A stretch of DNA of 64,000 nucleotides, from contig NZ_CAKZKO010000037.1 in assembly GCF_937123705.1 (NCBI RefSeq), positions 124,001 through 188,000 of the forward strand, written 5' to 3'. Origin of the DNA: an uncultured Paraglaciecola sp. Lineage in GTDB: Bacteria > Pseudomonadota > Gammaproteobacteria > Enterobacterales > Alteromonadaceae. This document shows, piece by piece, positions 28,900-37,418 of the stretch. Each line of letters opens with the position of its first letter. Position 1 is the stretch's first letter. The translations under genes were made by a program, and so were the position numbers. A model generated the notes under the pieces. That model was not told the origin of the DNA, did not search any database, and saw only the letters and a program-made list of their open reading frames with translations.

Positions 28900-29883
28900 T
28901 TAGTCTATAGCTAATGCAACCAAGACTTGCCGTTTACGCTCACCTGAATAAGGGCGCCTGCCATGCATAGCCATATAATTGTCTACTAAGGCTACATCGC
29001 CGTCTTGCCAAGGTAAATCAAAGGTGTACTTTTCTGACAATCTAACGATTAGCTCTAAGCCGTCAATTGGAATAGCACAACCATCGCCAAAGGTAATGGC
29101 ACTAGAAGGGTTTTCCCGTACCCCTTTCCATCCCATAAATGCAGCAATGAGTTGGTTATAAAAGACTTTTTTATCATTTCCTAAGTCAATCACTGCCGGC
29201 AGTACTGGCGTAGTGGCTCGTAGACTACCATCAGACAGCCATTCCCAGCCGTAGCCAAGGTCAGCCAGTTTTTGTTCTGCTTGAGTTCCGTCTTCGACGC
29301 TGAGGGTACTTTTCCAGCTGCGCCCTTGACCTGAATCAGGGTTATCTTCGGCAGGCATCTGAGTGGTATATTTAAGCCCTTTAGTCACAAAATCTGCGGC
29401 AAGTGCCGGCATTTCTTTGGCTAAATCCTCAAATAACCAATCAGAACGACATAATGGTGTGGCCCCGCCTTGATCGGCGGCTCGTTTGCAAAAGAAAAAC
29501 AACTTGCTTGGCGAAATCGGAGTTTGTGCCATCTCATGATGCAGAAATATTTCCACCTCTTTAGGCGCTTCGTTAGCGGTAAACACCCTTTCGGTGAAAT
29601 TGATCCTCACCGCGTTAGACAAAGACTCTTTGTAAGTAAAGTTGGGATAGTCGAATGCATTTGAAAAGGCATCAAAGGTTTCGGCCGAATCCACAGGAAA
29701 ACCTCTAAATAAAATCGCCCCAGACTCGGCCAACTTCACTTCTAGTTCACTCAAGTTGGCTTTGATCCATGCTTTACTTTGTTGCAGCGTTACAAGCAAA
29801 CCGTCGTTTACCACAACAGTAGGAAAAACTGATCCTCCACAGTCCAACTGATGGGGCACATCTACATAGTTAATTGCTGACAT
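28900..29883 (-). CDS. TauD/TfdA family Fe(II)/2-oxoglutarate-dependent dioxygenase
   Basis: ILFRGFPVDSAETFDAF, HxE-type metal motif in FLHHEMAQTPISPSKLFFFC, distal NYMAMHGRRPYSGERKRQVLVAL; start moved to 29883 (MSAINYV). Confidence 0.87.
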   Translation of the reverse strand: MSAINYVDVPHQLDCGGSVFPTVVVNDGLLVTLQQSKAWIKANLSELEVKLAESGAILFRGFPVDSAETFDAFSNAFDYPNFTYKESLSNAVRINFTERVFTANEAPKEVEIFLHHEMAQTPISPSKLFFFCKRAADQGGATPLCRSDWLFEDLAKEMPALAADFVTKGLKYTTQMPAEDNPDSGQGRSWKSTLSVEDGTQAEQKLADLGYGWEWLSDGSLRATTPVLPAVIDLGNDKKVFYNQLIAAFMGWKGVRENPSSAITFGDGCAIPIDGLELIVRLSEKYTFDLPWQDGDVALVDNYMAMHGRRPYSGERKRQVLVALAID

Positions 29884-29896
29884 TGACTCATTTCCG

Positions 29897-30856
29897 TTAA
29901 TCGTAAATGGGATAGAAAGTATTAAAGGCCGCTTCGCAGAAATGACCAGGATCATTAAAACGCCTATTGCTATTTAGCGCAGCAATGCTCTGCATTTCTT
30001 CTTCTGTGAGTTCAAAATCGAAAATACTTAAATTCTCCACTAAACGCTCAGGGCGAGAGGTTTTAGGGATAATTGCATTGCCCCGCTGTACTCCCCAACG
30101 TAATACAACTTGTGCGGCAGTTTTACCTAGTCTTAACGCGGCTTGCTTAACCACAGCTTGTTGTAACACAGACTCTGCGGCGCCAGCCATATCCAGTTCC
30201 AAGTAGGATAAAGCCCCAAGAGGTGAGAAAGCAGTAACCTGTAAATTGTACTGTTTGGCTACACGCATTAAACGTTCTTGGGTTAAATAAGGGTGAGACT
30301 CCACTTGCAAAACAGAGGGTTTTACCCGAGCGTAAGCCATTAAATCATGCAATAAACCCGTGTTGTAATTACAAACGCCAATTTGTTTTGCCAGACCTTT
30401 ATCGTATTGAACTTCCATTGCCTGCCACGTTTCATATAAAGGTACAGGCGCTAATTCCATTTTACCGACAGCGGGATCGGTGATCCACTCGGGCGGGTAA
30501 CGATCGTCAAAATCCACAAAAGGTTGGGCGATAGGAAAATGAATCAAATACAAATCAAGATAATCTAGTTGCAAATCGGCCAAGGTTTTTTCTAATGCCA
30601 ACCCTACGTGCTCTTTAGCATGATAGGTATTCCACAACTTAGAGGTTATCCATAAATCTTCACGGCTACACAGGCCATCTGCGATAGCTCGCTTAATGCC
30701 TTCGCCTACTTGCACTTCGTTACCGTAATCACAAGCGCTGTCTAAGTGACGATACCCTGCCTTAATAGCGTTATACACTGCATCGGCACAGATATCCTGA
30801 GGTATTTTCCACAGACCAAAGCCGACTTTTGGCATTTCTTTATGATTATTAGGCAT
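29897..30856 (-). CDS. Aldo/keto reductase (resembles D-xylose reductase AKR2-type)
   Basis: MPKVGFGLWKIPQDICADAVYNAIKAGYRHLDSACDYGNEVQVGEGIKRAI, LQLDYLDLYLIHFPIA, QVVLRWGVQRGNAIIPKTSRPERLVENLSIFDFELTEEEM. Confidence 0.9.
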   Translation of the reverse strand: MPNNHKEMPKVGFGLWKIPQDICADAVYNAIKAGYRHLDSACDYGNEVQVGEGIKRAIADGLCSREDLWITSKLWNTYHAKEHVGLALEKTLADLQLDYLDLYLIHFPIAQPFVDFDDRYPPEWITDPAVGKMELAPVPLYETWQAMEVQYDKGLAKQIGVCNYNTGLLHDLMAYARVKPSVLQVESHPYLTQERLMRVAKQYNLQVTAFSPLGALSYLELDMAGAAESVLQQAVVKQAALRLGKTAAQVVLRWGVQRGNAIIPKTSRPERLVENLSIFDFELTEEEMQSIAALNSNRRFNDPGHFCEAAFNTFYPIYD

Positions 30857-30893
30857 CTCTTATTTCCACTTAAAATAGTATTTATTAACATTA

Positions 30894-30911
30894 ATGTCTT
30901 ATATAAGACAT
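30894..30911. promoter_or_regulatory. Candidate GntR operator ATGTCTTATATAAGACAT upstream of aldo/keto reductase operon
   Basis: 18-bp perfect palindrome; degenerate second copy TGTCAAATAAGACA at 30935-30948. Confidence 0.7.
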
Positions 30912-31014
30912 AAGTTAAGGGAATGCTCAAACTTTGTCAAATAAGACAGAGCAGTAAGGATATATTTCGAATCACTGTATTGTGATAGGCATCAAAAGTG
31001 TATGACAAGGATGA

Positions 31015-31032
31015 TATGCCCAAAAGGGCATA
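31015..31032. terminator. Hairpin TATGCCC-aaaa-GGGCATA
   Basis: Perfect 7-bp arms in the intergenic region; weak T tract. Confidence 0.35.
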
Positions 31033-31102
31033 CTTGAAATTCTTCAAATAACAATATAAGCCGCGGCAGTAGCGACTTAATAACCGCTTAATTACGGCCC
31101 TG

Positions 31103-31567
31103 TTATGACTCGGGGCGAAGCTTAATCTGTAACCCCTTCAAAAAATTACGCATAACTTGGTCGTTACAGGCACGATACTGGCGATTTTCAGGTTTCCTAA
31201 AAAATGCGCTCAATTCGTGTTTACTGATTTTAAAACCACTGAGATCCATGGCTTCTAATACCGCTTCAGCTTGCATATTCAAGGCTATTTTTAGCTTCAT
31301 AAAAATTATGTTGTTAGTAAGGCGGCGCTCAACTGGGGCTTCTACGCCTTCACGCTTGCCGCGGTTTAAGTTAATTAAACCGTTTAAAAACAATGAAAAC
31401 TGCAAGTCGGTAATCGCCACAAAAGCGGGATCATCATCTTTACGTAACCAGCTATGTAACTGCTCAACCGTTGCGGGGTAGTCGGCTTGTGCAAAAATTT
31501 CAATCATTTTTGCATCGTTAAAATCAAAAATATAGCGCACGCGGCGCATAATATCGTTATTAATCAT
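31103..31567 (-). CDS. DUF1456 family protein (YehS-like)
   Basis: MINNDIMRRVRYIFDFNDAKMIEIFAQADYPATVEQLHSWLRKDDDPAF...; upstream start (31615) also open. Confidence 0.85.
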   Translation of the reverse strand: MINNDIMRRVRYIFDFNDAKMIEIFAQADYPATVEQLHSWLRKDDDPAFVAITDLQFSLFLNGLINLNRGKREGVEAPVERRLTNNIIFMKLKIALNMQAEAVLEAMDLSGFKISKHELSAFFRKPENRQYRACNDQVMRNFLKGLQIKLRPES

Positions 31568-31643
31568 AATATTCCTAGAAACGAGGTTAGCGTATCTAAC
31601 CTTAAAAAATACCACTAGTTTAAAGCTTTTTAAGATGAATGCG

Positions 31644-32129
31644 TTATTTTATTGGCAGATAAATATCAATGATCACTTCATGCTCGGGTACTTCTTGATA
31701 AACCGTTACCCTTTTTATAAAACATGGAAAATCCCTGAGGCTTTCTTGATATTGTGGTAACCACTGTGAATACAAATATTGAATACTCTTACCCAGTAAC
31801 CCTTCAGCGCCACTATGTCTAAGTACCGCGCAGCGCCCCGCTGGAATATTTTTTTCAACCACCGAATAATGATTAGCTTTAACGGGCGCTTGAATGGTCG
31901 CGCATACGTCAAATCGGTAATCTTCAGGGGCAACGGCTGTGGGATCGTCATATAAAATATTAAAAGTGTCGCTGATTTTAGGTGATGGGCCGTTTTCTTT
32001 ACGCCATTGGACAAATTGCCCCACAGTTTCCATAACCTTACTAGGTGCACCTCTATGCTCTAATGCAGCAACTCTGGTCTCTGGAAAATCAATTACAATA
32101 ACGGGTGCAATAGAATGTTTAACTGGCAA
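31644..32129 (-). CDS. GyrI-like / AraC effector-binding domain protein
   Basis: VIDFPETRVAALEHRGAPSKVMETVGQFVQWRKENGPSP...YDDPTAVAPEDYRFDVCATI...IPAGRCAVLRHSG. Confidence 0.8.
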   Translation of the reverse strand: MPVKHSIAPVIVIDFPETRVAALEHRGAPSKVMETVGQFVQWRKENGPSPKISDTFNILYDDPTAVAPEDYRFDVCATIQAPVKANHYSVVEKNIPAGRCAVLRHSGAEGLLGKSIQYLYSQWLPQYQESLRDFPCFIKRVTVYQEVPEHEVIIDIYLPIK

Positions 32130-32206
32130 TTTTTGATCCTTTAGTATGCGGAAATTCTGGGCTGTTCATGTAAAGCAACGCGCCCAGTGTGATTAAATTA
32201 CGGGTA

Positions 32207-32461
32207 TTACATAAAACAAAAACTACGTTGCCGTTTTTGTGGCTGTACAGCTTTAGCTTGTTGTTCCTTAGCAAAAATCCTCAGCTTATTCATTCGACTA
32301 AGAATGTTGTCTGAATCTTCAAACATTTGCGCCTGACTGCATAAGTCCATAGTCGTATAATGTTCAGCAGCTAGGCCAGTGTTATGGTTACCGCTGCTTA
32401 GATCATAATCTACACTCGAATTACAATTCATGTTGCCTCCAACAAACAACTGGTTATACAT
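32207..32461 (-). CDS. Hypothetical small protein
   Basis: 84-aa ORF in an otherwise empty intergenic region; no recognised domain. Confidence 0.4.
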   Translation of the reverse strand: MYNQLFVGGNMNCNSSVDYDLSSGNHNTGLAAEHYTTMDLCSQAQMFEDSDNILSRMNKLRIFAKEQQAKAVQPQKRQRSFCFM

Positions 32462-32516
32462 ACAGTATATTATTGTTTGTTAATTGTGCAACTATAATTT
32501 TTAAGTTATCTCTGAT

Positions 32517-34307
32517 TTACATTATGTTTAAGGCTAATAACAAGGTTTGTCGAGTATCAGCAGGGTCAATCACCGCGTCAATTTCTAAAACACTTGCCAC
32601 TTCCTGAGCTTGCCCCTTTTGATATTGTTCTGCTAGTAACCGCTGATACAAGGCTTCTCGCGCTTTTTCATCTTGTACTGCTGCTAGTTCTTTCTTAAAT
32701 CCTAGCTTAACTGCGCCTTCTAGTCCCATGGCACCAAACTCCCCTGTAGGCCAAGCTATGGTGTAACTAGGTTGACTAGTGTTGCCACCCAATAATGCCT
32801 GTGCACCTAAGCCATAGCATTTTCGAAGTACCACAGCCACTAAGGGCACGGTTAGTTGACTGCCTGCCACAAACAACTGGGAAAGTCTGCGCACCGCTCC
32901 TTGATCTTCATGTTCTGGCCCTACCATAAACCCTGGGGTGTCACACAGCACCACAATAGGAATAGAAAATTGCTGACAAAGCTGCATAAATTCACTGGCT
33001 TTTTGCCCTGCATCCACATCAATAGCACCGCCTAATACTTTGCAGTTGCTGGCAATTATCCCAACTGGATGCCCATGCAAATGCATAAATCCGGTGATAA
33101 GTGCGGCGCCAAACTCAGATTTAATCTCGGTGAATGAATCAGTATCGGCTAGCACCTGAATAATAGCTTTCACGTCGTAAACAAATCGTCGGTCTTGAGG
33201 CAAAATATCATTGATCATCTGCTGTTCTGCGCATTTGATTGGATTTGTTTGCAACAAAGGTCCTTGAAAATACGACAAACATTTTTTCGCCACATCCGCG
33301 GCTTGCTGCTCGTTTTCCACTAAGATATCGATCACACCATTTTTGAATTGTTTGGTACTGGGGCCAATGTCTGTGGGTTTCACTACTCCTAAACCGCCCC
33401 CTTCAATCATGGCAGGTCCGGCCATACCTATCCAAGAAGACTGGGTGGCAATAGTAATATCGGCAGCCCCAAATAGCGCGGCGTTACCAGCAAAACAATA
33501 TCCGTTCGCCACCGATATGCGGGGAACTTTCCCTTGTAAACTTGCCCAAGTGGCAAAAGATAAACATTGCAGCCCCGAATTGACTGTTGTGATATCGGTA
33601 TCACCTGGGCGCCCCCCGCCGCCTTCGGTATACATGATCACAGGGAGTTTTTTAGCGGCAGCTATTTCTAAGATACGATCTAATTTTAAGTGATGAAAAT
33701 ATCCCTGAGTACCCGCTAACACGCTGTAATCATTTATCACTATAGCGGTCTGTGTATTGGCCTGTGCCACAACACCTTGATTCACTTGCCCCACGCCTGT
33801 AATAACGCCATCGGCAGCGGTGGCCGTTTTCAAATCCTCATATTTACGGCGCAACCGCTGCGCGGCCACCGCCATCTGTCCATACTCCATAAACTGCTGT
33901 GCTGGGCATAGATTGTGTAAGTTTTCTCGAGCCGTTAAATAGCCTTTTTGATGACGTTTTTGTTGCTGCTCCATTCTTTTTTCGTCAAGAGTAAGGGCCG
34001 TTCTATTACGCAGTTCATTTAATAATGTTTGATTGGCATGCCACGCAGTGGGTTGGACTGCGGCTGTAGCGGTATTTTCACCATCACTCGCAATCTCGAC
34101 TAAAGCCTTACCCGCAACACATTCGTCACCCACAGACACAAAAACTTGCTCAACTTGACCCGATTGCTCCGCACATAAAGTGCTTTGCATTTTCATGGCT
34201 TCGATGATGACTAAGGGTTGCTGCTTAGTCACCTGTTGATTGGGGCTAACTAAAACAGCCACAACAGTACCAATACTTGGCGCACTATAAGTGTGAGTTG
34301 CAGCCAT
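32517..34307 (-). CDS. Biotin-dependent acyl-CoA carboxyltransferase with N-terminal biotinyl domain
   Basis: N-terminal biotinyl site IIEAMKMQ; carboxyltransferase motifs GGGGRPGDTD, GGGLGVVKPTDIGPSTKQ, CDTPGFMVGPEHEDQGAVRR, ALLGGNTSQPSYTIAWPTGEFGAMGLEGAVKLG. Confidence 0.85.
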   Translation of the reverse strand: MAATHTYSAPSIGTVVAVLVSPNQQVTKQQPLVIIEAMKMQSTLCAEQSGQVEQVFVSVGDECVAGKALVEIASDGENTATAAVQPTAWHANQTLLNELRNRTALTLDEKRMEQQQKRHQKGYLTARENLHNLCPAQQFMEYGQMAVAAQRLRRKYEDLKTATAADGVITGVGQVNQGVVAQANTQTAIVINDYSVLAGTQGYFHHLKLDRILEIAAAKKLPVIMYTEGGGGRPGDTDITTVNSGLQCLSFATWASLQGKVPRISVANGYCFAGNAALFGAADITIATQSSWIGMAGPAMIEGGGLGVVKPTDIGPSTKQFKNGVIDILVENEQQAADVAKKCLSYFQGPLLQTNPIKCAEQQMINDILPQDRRFVYDVKAIIQVLADTDSFTEIKSEFGAALITGFMHLHGHPVGIIASNCKVLGGAIDVDAGQKASEFMQLCQQFSIPIVVLCDTPGFMVGPEHEDQGAVRRLSQLFVAGSQLTVPLVAVVLRKCYGLGAQALLGGNTSQPSYTIAWPTGEFGAMGLEGAVKLGFKKELAAVQDEKAREALYQRLLAEQYQKGQAQEVASVLEIDAVIDPADTRQTLLLALNIM

Positions 34308-34310
34308 ATT

Positions 34311-36284
34311 TTAATCTCCTTCTAATAAAAAACGTTCGGCTCGCTCCACTTTGCGAGGTTTTGCGGCAATCACTATGACATCACCTACTTCTAACAACAT
34401 ATTCTGATCTGGCTCCTCTAGCTCATGGTTGTTTCTTCTTAGCCCTTTAATTTTAATTTTCCATTGCTGTAAATTAAGTTGTTGCAATGATTTACCTACT
34501 GCGAAGGCATCTTGAGTCAATACAACCGCATGCATAAACTCTAATTTGTCTTGTTTGGCATAATCGAGCTCTGTGGTTTCACCCGGGAAAAAGCCGTGCA
34601 TATTAGCATAATCCCCTTTGCGCTCCATTCGCACTCGTTTAAGTATGCGCGACATAGGCACACCCGACATCTGTAACACTTGTGTCACTAACATCAAACT
34701 TCCTTCGAGAATTTCTGGCACAACTTGCGAGGCACCTGCGGTTAGCAATTCTTGCGTACGATGATCTTTTCTGGTTCGAACTACTACTGGCAGGTTGGGA
34801 TATAGGCTCTTAATTAAATGGATGACTCTCATTGCGTTTTCGTGTTGATCAAAAGTAATCAACACCATTTTAGCTCGCTCAATTCCTACCGAGCGCCAGA
34901 TATCTTTTTGTTTCACGTCACCAAAATACACGGGTTCGCCGGCACTTTGACTTTCTTGCACTCTCACTGGATCGGCGTCTATCACCAAATAAGGGATAGC
35001 CTCAATTTTTAATAGTCGGCTAACTGACTGCCCCACTCGTCCAAAACCAAAAATTAATACGTGATCGCTAAGTTGTTGATCTTTTTTGGAAAGTTGTTCA
35101 AGGCCAATAACGTCGGGCGGGGTATCAGGACTGATAGACTTTGCAATGACTGGACTATGATCCACCAACCAAGGTGTAATAGCCATACTCAACACACCTA
35201 TAGTAAGTATCAAAGAGCCTTGCTCTGAACTTAATAGCGCCTGATCTACCGCCAATGCTGCCAGCACAAAGCTGAACTCTCCCATTTGACACAGCTTAAG
35301 GCCTGCAGCCCAAGCATCTTGCTTACCTAACTTGAATATTTCCGCAGAAACTCGAATAAGCACAACCTTAAGTACCACTATGACAACTAAACCTAAGAAT
35401 GCCCAATGAATTTGGCTAGGTAAATTATGCAGTTCAAGGCGCATTCCTATGGTGATAAAAAACAGACCCATCAAGATATCTCTAAAGGGTCTAATATCGG
35501 CCTCGAGTTGATGTTTATATTGACTCTCACCTAACATCATACCCGCTAAAAAAGCGCCCAAGGCCATAGATAAACCAAAAGAAAACGCTAAACCAGCAGC
35601 CATTAGAGTCACCATTATGGTGGTCAACACAAAGAGTTCATCGGTGCGGGTACGAGCAACTTCACTAAACACTTTAGGCAATACCCATTTTCCAATGGAT
35701 AACAAAATGCCCACCACAAACACCCCTTTAACAAAAGCCAATAAAATAGCAATGCCTAAACTTTGCTCAGAATCAGCAGCAAGCAAGGGCACCAAAATTA
35801 GCAAAGGCACCACGGCAAGATCTTGTAGTAATAAAATACTTACGGCAATTTGTGCTCGAGGAGTATTTAAAATTCCCAAATCACTGGTTTGTTTAATCAC
35901 GATGGCGGTGGAAGACAGCGCAATAAGGCCACCTATCACAAAGGCCGCTTTGCCATCAAACCCCAGTAATAAGGCAAGGCCCATAAAAACTAATGTAGTA
36001 AGAAGCATTTGTGCCAATCCCACACCAAATACTAAGTGGCGCATGGCTAACATTTTGGGAAGGGAAAACTCTAATCCCAAAGAAAACAGCAAAAAGACTA
36101 TGCCGAGCTCGGCAAAATTTTGCATATCTTCCGGATGTTCAAACAGTGCGAGTAAATCTGGGCCGGCCAAAATACCACAGAATAGGTAGGCCAAAATAGG
36201 CGGTAAATTTATGCGTTTAAATAGCCATACCGTCATCACAGCTACGGCCATTAATATTACTATATTGCCTAAATTGCCATGCAT
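34311..36284 (-). CDS. Monovalent cation:proton antiporter-2 (KefB/KefC-type) with TrkA-N and TrkA-C domains
   Basis: AYLFCGILAGPDLLALFEHPEDMQNFAELGIVFLLFSLGLEFSLPKM; HVLIFGFGRVGQSVSRLL Rossmann motif; C-terminal TrkA-C. Confidence 0.92.
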   Translation of the reverse strand: MHGNLGNIVILMAVAVMTVWLFKRINLPPILAYLFCGILAGPDLLALFEHPEDMQNFAELGIVFLLFSLGLEFSLPKMLAMRHLVFGVGLAQMLLTTLVFMGLALLLGFDGKAAFVIGGLIALSSTAIVIKQTSDLGILNTPRAQIAVSILLLQDLAVVPLLILVPLLAADSEQSLGIAILLAFVKGVFVVGILLSIGKWVLPKVFSEVARTRTDELFVLTTIMVTLMAAGLAFSFGLSMALGAFLAGMMLGESQYKHQLEADIRPFRDILMGLFFITIGMRLELHNLPSQIHWAFLGLVVIVVLKVVLIRVSAEIFKLGKQDAWAAGLKLCQMGEFSFVLAALAVDQALLSSEQGSLILTIGVLSMAITPWLVDHSPVIAKSISPDTPPDVIGLEQLSKKDQQLSDHVLIFGFGRVGQSVSRLLKIEAIPYLVIDADPVRVQESQSAGEPVYFGDVKQKDIWRSVGIERAKMVLITFDQHENAMRVIHLIKSLYPNLPVVVRTRKDHRTQELLTAGASQVVPEILEGSLMLVTQVLQMSGVPMSRILKRVRMERKGDYANMHGFFPGETTELDYAKQDKLEFMHAVVLTQDAFAVGKSLQQLNLQQWKIKIKGLRRNNHELEEPDQNMLLEVGDVIVIAAKPRKVERAERFLLEGD

Positions 36285-36393
36285 AAGCTGCTACTTTCCT
36301 ATGTTTAATATCTGTTAGGCACAATATTTGCTTTGAACTAACAATGAATCGTTTTTGTATCGCAATTAGCCAATTTTTTGGCAGGAGAGCCCG

Positions 36394-37320
36394 TTGGAAC
36401 AACTTAACCAGTTATACGACGCAAACGTCGCTGAGTCTTTCTTTAGTATTGAAGAGACCAGCCAAGATATTGGACATGGGATCAAACTTGGGCATAAGCA
36501 AATTATGACACACAGCGAACTGCATAAATTCATTTTAAAATTGCTTACAACCATAGACCTGCCAAAACTGGCTAAACTGTATTTTCAACAATTACAAAGC
36601 AGCCTACCGTTGTCTGAACTAAAAATCCAGTTTGAAGATAACTGTATTACAGAAGGCAAAGGGGTAGAAAATGCTCACATGAAATCCCTAAACTGTGAAC
36701 ACTTTGATAGCTCAGTAGCTGTTGTTGATTATGCATTTACCCACCCTTTATCTTTAACAGATTGGCAAATTTTGCAACAAATGCATGTTAATTTTTGCTA
36801 CCCCTTAAAGAATGCGCTAGAGCATCACAAAATTAAACAATGCGCCATGAAAGACGTGTTAACGTCTTTAGGAAACAGAGCCAGCTACAATGAAACCATG
36901 GGTCGTTTGGAAAGCCAATCACAAAGACATTATCAGCCTTTTGGTTTATTGGTGCTAGACATGGATAACTTTAAACAGGTGAACGATACACACGGTCATC
37001 TTGAAGGCGATGAAGTATTAGTGGCTTGTGGGCAAACTATCATACAAAGCTTGCGGGAATCGGACTTTTCTTTCAGGTTGGGGGGTGATGAATTCTGTTG
37101 TCTGTTACCTGAAGCAGATGAACAAACCAGCAACTTAATTGCAGAGCGCATCCGCGGCGCAATACAATCAAATTTGCTGCTGCAAAGCCACAATATATCT
37201 TGCAGTATAGGTAGCGCTACCTTTCAAAAACAAGACTCACAAATAGGTATTTTTTCGCGAGCGGATCAAGCCCTATACGCAGCCAAAGAAGCGGGAAAAA
37301 ACTGTATTAGAGCCGCTTAG
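36394..37320 (+). CDS. GGDEF domain diguanylate cyclase
   Basis: LDMDNFKQVNDTHGHLEGDEVL, intact FRLGGDEF, RESD (RxxD I-site-like) 5 residues upstream. Confidence 0.92.
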   Translation: MEQLNQLYDANVAESFFSIEETSQDIGHGIKLGHKQIMTHSELHKFILKLLTTIDLPKLAKLYFQQLQSSLPLSELKIQFEDNCITEGKGVENAHMKSLNCEHFDSSVAVVDYAFTHPLSLTDWQILQQMHVNFCYPLKNALEHHKIKQCAMKDVLTSLGNRASYNETMGRLESQSQRHYQPFGLLVLDMDNFKQVNDTHGHLEGDEVLVACGQTIIQSLRESDFSFRLGGDEFCCLLPEADEQTSNLIAERIRGAIQSNLLLQSHNISCSIGSATFQKQDSQIGIFSRADQALYAAKEAGKNCIRAA

Positions 37321-37418
37321 GCAAAAACCGGCAGCGGCCTATTAACGGCAAAATATTGCCGTATAAACCATAAAGCCATGCTACTCAGCACGGCTTTAGA
37401 TTTACATAAACGACAATT

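Noticed and set aside
31715-32050. 111-aa alternative-frame ORF
   Set aside because: Overlaps the GyrI-like protein in another frame and has no recognisable family.
35617-36189. 190-aa plus-strand ORF
   Set aside because: Antisense shadow of the KefB/C-like antiporter.
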